Positions 7,403-15,040 of a stretch of 64,000 nt of DNA are shown one piece after another. This DNA is from Demequina pelophila (GTDB lineage Bacteria > Actinomycetota > Actinomycetes > Actinomycetales > Demequinaceae). Where the stretch lies: positions 1 to 64,000 of the forward strand of contig NZ_BBLY01000005.1 in assembly GCF_000971175.1 (NCBI RefSeq), in the 5' to 3' direction. A program made the position numbers and the translations under genes. The stretch's first letter is position 1. Each line of letters starts with the position of its first letter. The notes under the pieces are model-generated. The model was not told where the DNA came from and ran no database searches. It saw only the letters and a program-made list of their open reading frames with translations.

Positions 7403-9406
7403 ATGGCACCGTCGCGTGAAGACCTGTCCGTCGGCCGTATCCCCATCGTCGCAGTCAGCCCCTCCTTGGAGGAGGGACGCTGGCCCGCGCGGGCTGTGGT
7501 GGGAGAGGCGGTCCCCATCACCGCCACGATCTTCCGCGAGGGGCACGATCGCGAGGGCGCGAACGTGGTGATCACCCGTGCGCGCGGCAAGAGCGAGGTC
7601 ATCCCCATGCCGCTCGACGACTTCGGCACCAGCCGCTACCGGGCCGTGTGGATCCCCACGAAGCCGGGCCGGTACTCCTTCCGCGTCGAGGCGTGGTCGG
7701 ACCCCGTCGCCACCTGGGCGCACGCCGCCGAGGTGAAGATCCACGCCGGCGTCGACGTGCAGCTCATGCTCGACGAGGGCGTCGAGGTCCTCACCCGCGC
7801 CCGCACCGAGGTCAAGCGCCCGGCCGCGAAGCAGGCGCTGATCGCCGACGCGATCGCCGCGCTGCAGGACGAGTCGCTCGAGCCCGCGCAGCGCCTCACG
7901 GTCGCCCTCGCGCCCGCCGTGCGCGAGGTGCTCCGCACGATGCCGCTGCGCGACTGGGTGACCAGGTCCCGCAGGTACCCCCTCGAGATCCAGCGCGAGC
8001 GCGCGCTGGTGTCCTCCTGGTACGAGATCTTCCCGCGCTCGGAGGGCGCCGTGCAGGACCCCGAGACCGGCGAGTGGACGTCCGGCACGTTCGAGACGGC
8101 CGCCAAGCGCCTGCCCGCCATCAAGGAGATGGGCTTCGACGTCGTCTACCTCACGCCCATCCACCCGATCGGGACCACGCACCGCAAGGGCAGGAACAAC
8201 ACGCTGACCACGGAGCCCGGCGACCCGGGCAGCCCGTACGCGATCGGCGCGGCCGAGGGCGGCCACGACGCGATCCACCCCGAGCTCGGGACCATGAAGT
8301 CGTTCAAGTCGTTCGTGCGCTCCGCCCACAAGCAGGGCCTCGAGGTCGCGCTCGACATCGCGCTGCAGTGCTCGCCCGACCACCCGTGGGTCAAGAAGCA
8401 CCCGGAGTGGTTCACCACGCGTCTCGACGGCACGATCGCCTACGCGGAGAACCCGCCCAAGAAGTACCAGGACATCTACCCCCTGAACTTCGACAACGAC
8501 CCCCAGGGCATCTACACCGCGATCCGCGACATGTTGCTCGTGTGGATCGACGCGGGCGTCACGCTGTTCCGCGTCGACAACCCGCACACCAAGCCGCTGA
8601 GCTTCTGGGAGCGCCTGCTGGGCGAGATCGCGGCGGACCACCCCGAGGTGATCTTCCTGTCCGAGGCGTTCACGCGCCCCGCGATGATGCACACGCTCGC
8701 GAAGATCGGCTTCCACCAGAGCTACACCTACTTCACGTGGCGCCAGAACGCCGAGGAGATGGCCGAGTACCTCGAGGAGATCTCCGGCGACGCGTCCTTC
8801 TACATGCGGCCCAACTTCTGGCCCACGACGCACGACATCCTCACGCCCGACATGCAGGACGGCGGCGCGCCGCTGTACCGGATGCGCGCGGTGCTCGCCG
8901 CGACGGGCGCGCCCTCCTACGGGATCTACACCGGCTACGAGTTCGTCGAAAACGTGCCGCGCCCCGGGGTCGAAGAGCAGATCGACAACGAGAAGTACGA
9001 GTTCAAGGCCCGCGACTGGGACGACGCGGACCGCTACGGCATCCGCTCCCTGCTCACCCGGCTGAACGAGACGCGCGCGCGCCACGTCGCGCTGCGCCGC
9101 CTGCGCGGGCTCCAGGTCCACCCGACCACCAACCCCCAGCTGCTGTGCTTCAGCCGCCATGTCCCCGCCGACGAGTCCCCCACCGGCGAGGCGGACACGG
9201 TGATCGTCGTCGTCAGCTTCGACCCGCACCACGCCCAGGCGGGCACCGTCACGCTCGACCTGGCGTCGCTGGGCCTGCGGGACGATGCACGGGTCACCGT
9301 GGACGACGAGCTCACTGGTGCGGTGTATACCTGGGGCAAGGAGTTCTACGTCAGGCTCGACCCCGCAGGCGCGATGGCGCACGTGGCGGCCGTCCGGCCC
9401 GAATGA
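7403..9406 (+). CDS. glgE: Alpha-1,4-glucan:maltose-1-phosphate maltosyltransferase (GlgE)
   Basis: GH13_3 enzyme of 667 residues. It extends alpha-1,4-glucans with maltosyl units from alpha-maltose-1-phosphate. An N-terminal beta domain (~1-110) and a helical insert precede the barrel. The nucleophile Asp392 lies in FRVDNPHTK and the acid/base Glu421 in FLSEAFTRP, almost the same numbering as Streptomyces GlgE. The C-terminal beta domain ends at 9406. glgB begins 30 bases later, and the pair synthesises branched alpha-glucan. treS, pep2 and glgM are not in the window, so the origin of maltose-1-phosphate is not seen. Product assignment is firm. Confidence 0.95.
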   Translation: MAPSREDLSVGRIPIVAVSPSLEEGRWPARAVVGEAVPITATIFREGHDREGANVVITRARGKSEVIPMPLDDFGTSRYRAVWIPTKPGRYSFRVEAWSDPVATWAHAAEVKIHAGVDVQLMLDEGVEVLTRARTEVKRPAAKQALIADAIAALQDESLEPAQRLTVALAPAVREVLRTMPLRDWVTRSRRYPLEIQRERALVSSWYEIFPRSEGAVQDPETGEWTSGTFETAAKRLPAIKEMGFDVVYLTPIHPIGTTHRKGRNNTLTTEPGDPGSPYAIGAAEGGHDAIHPELGTMKSFKSFVRSAHKQGLEVALDIALQCSPDHPWVKKHPEWFTTRLDGTIAYAENPPKKYQDIYPLNFDNDPQGIYTAIRDMLLVWIDAGVTLFRVDNPHTKPLSFWERLLGEIAADHPEVIFLSEAFTRPAMMHTLAKIGFHQSYTYFTWRQNAEEMAEYLEEISGDASFYMRPNFWPTTHDILTPDMQDGGAPLYRMRAVLAATGAPSYGIYTGYEFVENVPRPGVEEQIDNEKYEFKARDWDDADRYGIRSLLTRLNETRARHVALRRLRGLQVHPTTNPQLLCFSRHVPADESPTGEADTVIVVVSFDPHHAQAGTVTLDLASLGLRDDARVTVDDELTGAVYTWGKEFYVRLDPAGAMAHVAAVRPE

Positions 9407-9436
9407 CGCATCCACACGAAACCAAGGCGGTTATCC

Positions 9437-11605
9437 ATGGCTAAGCAGGTCGACACGGCGGTTCTGGCGGACATCGCGGGGGGCGTGCACCACGATCCCC
9501 ACGCTGTCCTGGGACCCCACCAGGGCCCGTCGGGCTTCACGGTGCGGGTCTACCGCCCCATGGCGGACTCCGTCGAGATCGAGACGATCGACGGCCGGTA
9601 CGCGGCCGAGCACGAGCAGGACGGCCTGTGGCGCGCCGTGGTCCCCACCGCGGAGGTCCCCGACTACCGCATCCGCGCCGTGTACGGCACCGACGAGTGG
9701 GTCGCGGACGACCCGTACCGCTTCCTGCCGCTGCTGGGCGAGCTCGACCTCCACCTCATCCGTGAGGGTCGCCACGAGCGCCTGTGGGACGTCCTCGGCG
9801 CGCACGTGCGCCGGTTCGACTCCGTGCTGGGCCAGGTCGAGGGCACCGGCTTCGCGGTGTGGGCCCCCAACGCCCGCGCCGTCCGCGTCGTGGGCGACTT
9901 CAACCACTGGCAGGGCGCCGGTCACGCGATGCGCTCGCTGGGCTCGTCGGGCGTGTGGGAGCTGTTCATCCCGGGCATCGGCGCCGGCACCGCCTACAAG
10001 TTCGAGATCCTCGACCGCAACGGCAACTGGCTGCAGAAGGCCGACCCGCTCGCGCGTCGCGCCGAGCACCCGCCGCGCACCGCATCGGTCGTCGAGGAGA
10101 GCCACTACACGTGGGGCGACTCCGCCTGGCTGGGCGAGCGCGCGGACGCGCAGGCGCACCGCAGCCCAATGAGCGTCTACGAGGTCCACCTGGGCTCGTG
10201 GCGCATGGGCCTGGGCTACCGCCAGCTCGCCGACGAGCTCGTCGAGTACGTCCAGCGGCTGGGCTTCACCCACGTCGAGTTCCTGCCCGTCATGGAGCAC
10301 CCGTTCGGCGGCTCGTGGGGCTACCAGGTGTCGGGCTACTACGCCCCCACCTCCCGATTCGGCAGCCCGGATGAGCTGCGCCACCTCATCGACCGCCTGC
10401 ACCAGGCCGGGATCGGCGTCATCCTCGACTGGGTCCCCGGCCACTTCCCCAAGGACGAGTGGGCGCTGGGCCGCTTCGACGGCACGCCGCTGTACGAGCA
10501 CGCCGACCCGATGCGCGGCGAGCAGCCCGACTGGGGCACGTTCATCTTCGACTTCGGCCGCACCGAGGTGCGCAACTTCCTCGTCGCGAACGCGCTGTAC
10601 TGGCTGCAGGAGTTCCACGTGGACGGCCTGCGCGTCGACGCCGTGGCCTCGATGCTCTACCTCGACTATTCGCGCGAGGAGGGCCAGTGGCGGCCCAACG
10701 AGCACGGCGGGCGCGAGAACCTCGACGCCATCGCCTTCCTCCAGGAGGTCACCGCGACGGCGTACCGCACCTCCCCCGGCGTGACCATGATCGCCGAGGA
10801 GTCCACCGCGTGGCCGGGCGTCACCCAGCCCACCAACCACGGCGGCCTGGGCTTCGGCCTCAAGTGGAACATGGGGTGGATGAACGACACCCTGCGGTTC
10901 ATGGGCGAGGAGCCCATCCACCGCTCCTACCACCACCACTCGGTCACGTTCTCGCTGATGTACGCCTTCTCCGAGCAGTTCATGCTGCCGCTGTCGCACG
11001 ACGAGGTGGTCCACGGCAAGGGCTCGCTGGTGGACCGGCTGCCCGGCGACCACTGGCAGAAGATGGCGGGCCTGCGCTCGCTGCTCGCCTACCAGTGGAC
11101 CCACCCCGGCAAGCAGCTGCTGTTCATGGGCTGCGAGTTCGGCCAGTACGGGGAGTGGAGCGAGAGCCGCTCGCTCGACTGGTGGCACCTGGACGATGCG
11201 CTGCACTCGGGCGTCCAGCGCATGGTGGGCGACCTCAACCGCCTCTACCGTGAGACGCCCGCGCTGTACGAGCGCGACTCGGAGCCGGGCGGCTTCCAGT
11301 GGATCGACGCCGACGACTCGGACCACAACGTGCTGTCCTACCTGCGCTTCGACTCGCAGGGCGGCATGGTCGCGGTGGTCGTGAACTTCGCCGGCATCCC
11401 GCACGAGGACTACGAGCTCGCGCTGCCCCAGGCGGGCGGCTGGAGCGAGGTCTTCAACTCGGACTCCGACCTGTACGGCGGGTCCGGCGTGGGCAACGGC
11501 GGCTACGTGCACGCGACGGACACGCCGCGCCACGGCTTCCCGGCCTCGGCGAAGCTCCGCGTGCCTCCGTTCGGCGCGCTGGTGCTGCGCCCGGCTCAGG
11601 GCTGA
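9437..11605 (+). CDS. glgB: 1,4-alpha-glucan branching enzyme
   Basis: Branching enzyme of 722 residues. It cuts alpha-1,4 glucan chains and rejoins them as alpha-1,6 branches. Two N-terminal beta modules (the second, CBM48-like, with [18 protein letters not shown] near 140-158) precede the GH13 barrel. The catalytic residues are Asp401 (DGLRVDAV) and Glu454 (MIAEES). It lies 30 bases after glgE and is probably co-transcribed. The gene runs into the repeat and hairpin block at 11626-11858, which should end transcription from both sides. Confidence 0.95.
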   Translation: MAKQVDTAVLADIAGGVHHDPHAVLGPHQGPSGFTVRVYRPMADSVEIETIDGRYAAEHEQDGLWRAVVPTAEVPDYRIRAVYGTDEWVADDPYRFLPLLGELDLHLIREGRHERLWDVLGAHVRRFDSVLGQVEGTGFAVWAPNARAVRVVGDFNHWQGAGHAMRSLGSSGVWELFIPGIGAGTAYKFEILDRNGNWLQKADPLARRAEHPPRTASVVEESHYTWGDSAWLGERADAQAHRSPMSVYEVHLGSWRMGLGYRQLADELVEYVQRLGFTHVEFLPVMEHPFGGSWGYQVSGYYAPTSRFGSPDELRHLIDRLHQAGIGVILDWVPGHFPKDEWALGRFDGTPLYEHADPMRGEQPDWGTFIFDFGRTEVRNFLVANALYWLQEFHVDGLRVDAVASMLYLDYSREEGQWRPNEHGGRENLDAIAFLQEVTATAYRTSPGVTMIAEESTAWPGVTQPTNHGGLGFGLKWNMGWMNDTLRFMGEEPIHRSYHHHSVTFSLMYAFSEQFMLPLSHDEVVHGKGSLVDRLPGDHWQKMAGLRSLLAYQWTHPGKQLLFMGCEFGQYGEWSESRSLDWWHLDDALHSGVQRMVGDLNRLYRETPALYERDSEPGGFQWIDADDSDHNVLSYLRFDSQGGMVAVVVNFAGIPHEDYELALPQAGGWSEVFNSDSDLYGGSGVGNGGYVHATDTPRHGFPASAKLRVPPFGALVLRPAQG

Positions 11606-11625
11606 CGCCGGCCGCCTCACCCACC

Positions 11626-11709
11626 CGCGTCACTGCTCCACACACGCGCGTCACTGCTCCACACACGGGAATCACTGCTCCACACACGCGCGTCACTGCT
11701 CCACACAGC
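11626..11709 (+). repeat. Tandem array of four 21-bp units after glgB
   Basis: Four consecutive units start at 11626, 11647, 11668 and 11689 with core GTCACTGCTCCACACA. The third has GGAATC in place of CGCGTC. The period is exactly 21 bp, two turns of B-DNA. There are no spacers, so this is not a CRISPR. Degenerate copies in the opposite orientation follow at 11727-11748 and 11805-11858. Confidence 0.9.
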
Positions 11710-11740
11710 GAGTCGCCTGGCTCGCCGTGTGGAGCAGTGA
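11693..11740. repeat. Long hairpin formed by the last direct and first inverted unit
   Basis: Bases 11693-11706 pair perfectly with 11727-11740 (14 bp). After one A/C mismatch, 11708-11712 pair with 11721-11725, leaving an 8-base loop. It may be a folded RNA or an extruding palindrome. Confidence 0.75.
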
Positions 11741-11760
11741 CATGCCTGCTAGATCAACGG

Positions 11761-11804
11761 AAGCGCCCCTTGGCCGGACCATGAGGTCCGGCCAAGGGGC
11801 GCTT
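11761..11804. terminator. Bidirectional terminator-like hairpin, perfect 20-bp stem
   Basis: The arms 11761-11780 and 11785-11804 are perfectly complementary around the loop ATGA. It begins AAGCGCCCC and ends GGGGCGCTT, so a short A/T tract is present on each side. Its place between convergent glgB and the TPR gene fits a shared terminator. Confidence 0.8.
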
Positions 11805-11858
11805 CTGTGTGGAGAGGTGACCTGCCTGTGTGGAGAGGTGACCTGCCTGTGTGGAGGG
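11805..11858 (-). repeat. Inverted tandem copies of the 21-bp unit
   Basis: About 2.6 copies with core CTGTGTGGAGAGGTGACCTG start at 11805, 11826 and 11847, again with a 21-bp period. They approximate the reverse complement of the array at 11626-11709 (13 of 15 core bases). The whole block is therefore a large inverted repeat around the 20-bp hairpin. Confidence 0.8.
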
Positions 11859-11870
11859 GGGACGCCCCGC

Positions 11871-12782
11871 TCAGTACAGCGCGGACGCGAGCTTCTGGCG
11901 CGCCTGGAGCACCCGCGGGTCCGCGGGGTCGGAGACGTCGAAGAGTTCGATGAGGCGGGCGCGCACGCGCTCGCGCTCGTCGCCCGCGGTCACGCGCACC
12001 ACGTCGATCAGGCGGCCGAACGCGTCCTCGACCTGACCGCCCAGGACGTCGAGGTCCGCGACCGCCAGCTGGGCGTCCACGTCCGCGGGGTCGGCGGCCG
12101 CGGCCGCGCGCACCGCATTGAGGTCCGCCATCCGCGAGCGCGCCATGAGGCGCACCTGCGCCCGGCCGCCCCGCGCATCGGCGTCCTTGGGGTTCTCCTT
12201 GAGCGCCTGGTCGTAGGACGCCTCCGCGGCGTCGAGGTCGCCGCGCTCGATCGCGTCGTAGGCCGCCTGGTGGAGCGGGGGCAGCGGCTCGGGTGCCGGC
12301 TCGGCGGGCGCGCCGGCGCCCGCTCCCCCGCCGGGCGCGCCCTGCGCGCCGGCGGCACCGGGCAGCCCCGCCTGCTGAGCGAGCTGCAGCAGCTGGCCCA
12401 GCACATCCCGGAGCTGCTCGGGCGAGGCGGAGCCCTGGAACAGCGGCACGGGCCGCGCCCCGACGAGCGCCACCGCGGCCGGCACCGCGTTGACCTGGAA
12501 CGCCTGCGCGATCGCGGGCTGAGCGTCGACGTCGCACACTGCGGAGATCAGCGCGCCCTGGCTCTGGGCCACCGCGGTCTCGAGGTCGCGCGCCAGCTGG
12601 TCGCTCGCGCTCGACACGGAGGACACGAACGCGATCACCACGGGCGTGGTCATCGAGGTCTGGGCGAGCTCCTGGAGCTGCGCCTCGTCGATCGTCTCGA
12701 GGCCGGACTCGGCCCGCTTGTTCTGCGCCGCGAGCGCGGCGAGGTCGACGGCTCCGCGCAGCTGGCCGTTGATGTCGGTCAT
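11871..12782 (-). CDS. Thioredoxin-like/TPR co-chaperone-type protein
   Basis: Cytoplasmic protein of 303 residues. The N-terminal half (~1-125) is a thioredoxin-like fold (TTPVVIAFVSSVSSASDQLA, then VPAAVALVGARPVPLFQG). It lacks the CxxC redox motif: SSAS stands in that place. A Gly/Ala/Pro-rich linker (~140-165) leads to TPR-like helices (~168-300). This layout matches the tetratricopeptide thioredoxin-like family (YbbN/CnoX relatives), which act as holdases or adaptors. Its ribosome-binding site TAGGAG contains the stop codon of the lipoprotein gene upstream, so the two are tightly linked. It is the last gene of a three-gene operon. Confidence 0.8.
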   Translation of the reverse strand: MTDINGQLRGAVDLAALAAQNKRAESGLETIDEAQLQELAQTSMTTPVVIAFVSSVSSASDQLARDLETAVAQSQGALISAVCDVDAQPAIAQAFQVNAVPAAVALVGARPVPLFQGSASPEQLRDVLGQLLQLAQQAGLPGAAGAQGAPGGGAGAGAPAEPAPEPLPPLHQAAYDAIERGDLDAAEASYDQALKENPKDADARGGRAQVRLMARSRMADLNAVRAAAAADPADVDAQLAVADLDVLGGQVEDAFGRLIDVVRVTAGDERERVRARLIELFDVSDPADPRVLQARQKLASALY

Positions 12783-12789
12783 GACGCTC

Positions 12790-13776
12790 CTAGTCGGCCG
12801 AGGTGGCCCTCGTGAGGTTATGGTCCGCTGCGACGAGCGCAGGCTTGCCGTCGGCGCCCTCTGCGGGAATGTGGATGACGAGCAGATCGTAGTACTCGTA
12901 GGTGATCTTGCTCTTGTTGTCGCTCCCGCCCGCGAGGACCGGCACCTGGCTCTCGGGGATCGTGATACTTGCGCCGTCGGTCACCGAAAGAACGGACCTC
13001 ACGTAGACAGGGGCGAACAGGAGCGCCGAACCGTCTGCCGCCTGGAGCGCGAACGTGCTTTGCAGATTCCCCTGGAAGGTCTCGACGAACTCGCCGCTGC
13101 CCTCCTCGGCCGTGGCCGAGTACTCCGACCGCTGCGACCAGATCTGCGAGCGATACGAGTCCTCCGCGAAGTCGTCGTTGAGATCGGAGTCTTCGCCCTG
13201 GCGGACCAGTTCAAGGTAGTCGGCGATCGCGGCCTCGGGGGTCTTCTGCAGGCCGCCCGCGTCAAGCTCGAGTTCGACCGCGCCGGCCGCCACGCCCGGC
13301 ATGGCCGGCAGGGTCGCCCCCGGGATCATGTGCGCATATCGGATGAGGTGGTAATCGGAGTCCACGTCCTCCTGGAGCCACATCATCACGACGGGGGTCT
13401 GGTCGTCGTCCGGCTGCGCGGTGACGGCCGCCATGAGGCGCGGCCAGTCCTCGGACCGGGACACGTACACGGCCTGCATCTCGGAAGGGATGTCGTCGAC
13501 GTCCGCGACCTCGGCTGCCGCCTTGGAGTACTCGGCGGAGCGCACCAGCTTCGCATCGGAAGCGATGCGGACTCCCAACAGCGATGCATCACGCGCCTCG
13601 TCGGCGGCGTCGAGCTCCACGAAGGTCGACTCGAGGATCCGGTCCACCTGCGGCTGCAGGAGCGCGGAGGTCTGCGGGTCCTCGGGCGCGGTCACCGGCT
13701 GCGGCACGGAGGGCGTGCAGGCGGCCAGCAGGCCGAGCGTGAGGGCGGCGGCAGCCGCCTGGGCGGTCCTTCTCAT
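12790..13776 (-). CDS. Predicted lipoprotein, unknown function
   Basis: Exported protein of 328 residues with a signal peptide and lipobox LLAAC (Cys20). The mature part contains no motif I can name. A central segment (VVMMWLQEDVDSDYHLIRYA) and a C-terminal strand-rich region (ITYEYYDLLVIHIP) suggest a compact mixed alpha/beta fold. It overlaps the membrane protein gene upstream by 4 bases (ATGA) and ends 8 bases before the TPR gene. The three genes are probably co-translated and act in one envelope process. A DUF8094-like assignment is possible but not established here. Confidence 0.75.
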   Translation of the reverse strand: MRRTAQAAAAALTLGLLAACTPSVPQPVTAPEDPQTSALLQPQVDRILESTFVELDAADEARDASLLGVRIASDAKLVRSAEYSKAAAEVADVDDIPSEMQAVYVSRSEDWPRLMAAVTAQPDDDQTPVVMMWLQEDVDSDYHLIRYAHMIPGATLPAMPGVAAGAVELELDAGGLQKTPEAAIADYLELVRQGEDSDLNDDFAEDSYRSQIWSQRSEYSATAEEGSGEFVETFQGNLQSTFALQAADGSALLFAPVYVRSVLSVTDGASITIPESQVPVLAGGSDNKSKITYEYYDLLVIHIPAEGADGKPALVAADHNLTRATSAD

Positions 13777-14894
13777 GCGCGCTCCTCCTTGTCGTCGTCG
13801 GCGTCGAGGTCGTCCGCGACGCCCTCCGGCGCATCGTCGGCCTCCGGCGCATCGTCGGTATCAGGCGCATCGTCGGCCTCCGGCGCATCGTCGGCCTCGG
13901 CCACTGGCGCCTCTTCCTTGTCCTCGGCGTCCGAAGCATCGATGAGCGATCGCCGCTCGGGCGCATCGGTCTCGGGAGCTTCGGCCTCAGTCGCGACCCC
14001 GTCAGCCGCGCCCTCACCCTCGGCGACCGGTGCATCGTCTCCGATCACCATCGGGATGCCACCGGTGACGGTGCCCAGTCCCGCCTCGCGGGCCGCGCGG
14101 CGTCCACCCGGGTTCGCCTGCTCCTTGGGACGACGCTCTGCGACCGCCTCCTCACGACGTGCGCGTGCGGAGCGCAGATCGACCAGCAGGAAGATCAGCG
14201 CGATGAGGCCGGCCGCGGCCAGCGCGGCGCCCCACCACTTGAGCGGCGTGATCCACGCGTCGTCGATCACGCGGTCGATGCGCATCTGCACCGCGGTCAG
14301 CGGCTCGCCGTCGACGGACTCGGCCACGAAGGTCACGCCCACCGGGATCTGGTCGACGGACAGTTCGAGCGTGCCGTCGGACTCCCAGGACTCGCGCCAG
14401 ATGTCGTCGATCGCGGCCTCGGGCTCCGGCTCGGCGGAGGCGGACGGGGACGCGCTGGGCGACGCCTCCGGAGACGCCTCCGGAGACGCCTCCGGAGACG
14501 CCTCGGGCGAGGCGGACGGCGAGGCCGACGGGGATGCGGAGGCCGATGCGCTGGGCGAGGGCGACGGCGAGGCCGCCTGCGCCTCGTAGGACTCGGTCGA
14601 GAGCTCCTCCCACAGCGGCACGCCGGTGACCTCGGTGGCCTCGCGCGTGGCGAGCCATGCATCGGCGTCGACGGCGCGACCCACGTACGCGACGATCGGG
14701 CCGTCGCCCTCGATGGTCAGGGTGCCGCCCGGGGCGATCGCGAGCATGTCCGCGCCGAGCACCACGACGGGGGTGTCCAGGTCCGCGCGGGGCGTGCCGT
14801 ACTCGTCGGGACGCATCGCGTCGGCGATGAGCCCGCCGATGAGCAGCAGCAGCCCGAGGGCGCCGGCGATGAGCGCCGTTGTGCGCAAAGTCAC
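13773..14894 (-). CDS. Membrane protein with Ser/Ala/Pro/Glu repeat linker, unknown function
   Basis: Protein of 373 residues with two membrane segments: residues ~7-27 and ~220-240 (WGAALAAAGLIALIFLLVDL). The outside loop contains a low-complexity Ser/Pro/Ala/Glu stretch near residues 110-150 (repeats of EASP). The cytoplasmic C-terminus is very acidic, with repeats of DDAPEA. GTG at 14894 has CGGAGA 6 bases upstream. It is the first gene of the operon with the lipoprotein and TPR protein. The repeat lengths should vary between strains. No enzymatic motif is seen. Confidence 0.75.
   Translation of the reverse strand: MTLRTTALIAGALGLLLLIGGLIADAMRPDEYGTPRADLDTPVVVLGADMLAIAPGGTLTIEGDGPIVAYVGRAVDADAWLATREATEVTGVPLWEELSTESYEAQAASPSPSPSASASASPSASPSASPEASPEASPEASPEASPSASPSASAEPEPEAAIDDIWRESWESDGTLELSVDQIPVGVTFVAESVDGEPLTAVQMRIDRVIDDAWITPLKWWGAALAAAGLIALIFLLVDLRSARARREEAVAERRPKEQANPGGRRAAREAGLGTVTGGIPMVIGDDAPVAEGEGAADGVATEAEAPETDAPERRSLIDASDAEDKEEAPVAEADDAPEADDAPDTDDAPEADDAPEGVADDLDADDDKEERA
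13830..13901 (-). repeat. 18-bp tandem repeat coding DDAPEA units
   Basis: Four copies with an 18-bp period start at 13830, 13848, 13866 and 13884, each beginning CGCATCGTCGG. In frame they encode the acidic tail. The first nine bases match the CGCATCGTC motif found elsewhere in the window. Confidence 0.8.
14461..14508 (-). repeat. 12-bp tandem repeat coding EASP units
   Basis: Four copies of GACGCCTCCGGA-like units with a 12-bp period start at 14461, 14473, 14485 and 14497. Each contains the self-complementary CTCCGGAG. They code for the Glu-Ala-Ser-Pro linker. Confidence 0.8.
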
Positions 14895-14960
14895 AGGTGT
14901 TCTCCGTTCGTTCGCCTCTCACTCTACGAGACAGGCAACGAACGATGCTCGCCGCGGCTT

Positions 14961-14989
14961 TGTTCCGGCAGCCGCGGGCACATTACCCT
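14961..14989 (+). promoter_or_regulatory. Promoter of the coiled-coil gene
   Basis: TGTTCC (14961-14966) and TACCCT (14984-14989) are separated by 17 bases. Transcription from near 14996 would give a ~45-base leader that carries AAGGAG before the ATG at 15041. The -10 is the same TACCCT used by lacI, the TRIC and FUSC genes and the tRNA. Confidence 0.45.
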
Positions 14990-15040
14990 GGGTGGCGGAT
15001 TCCGCGACCGGCGACACCGCCGGCGCGAACAAGGAGTGTC

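Noticed and set aside
11626-11858. CRISPR array
   Set aside because: Units are tandem without spacers, in both orientations, and no cas genes exist.
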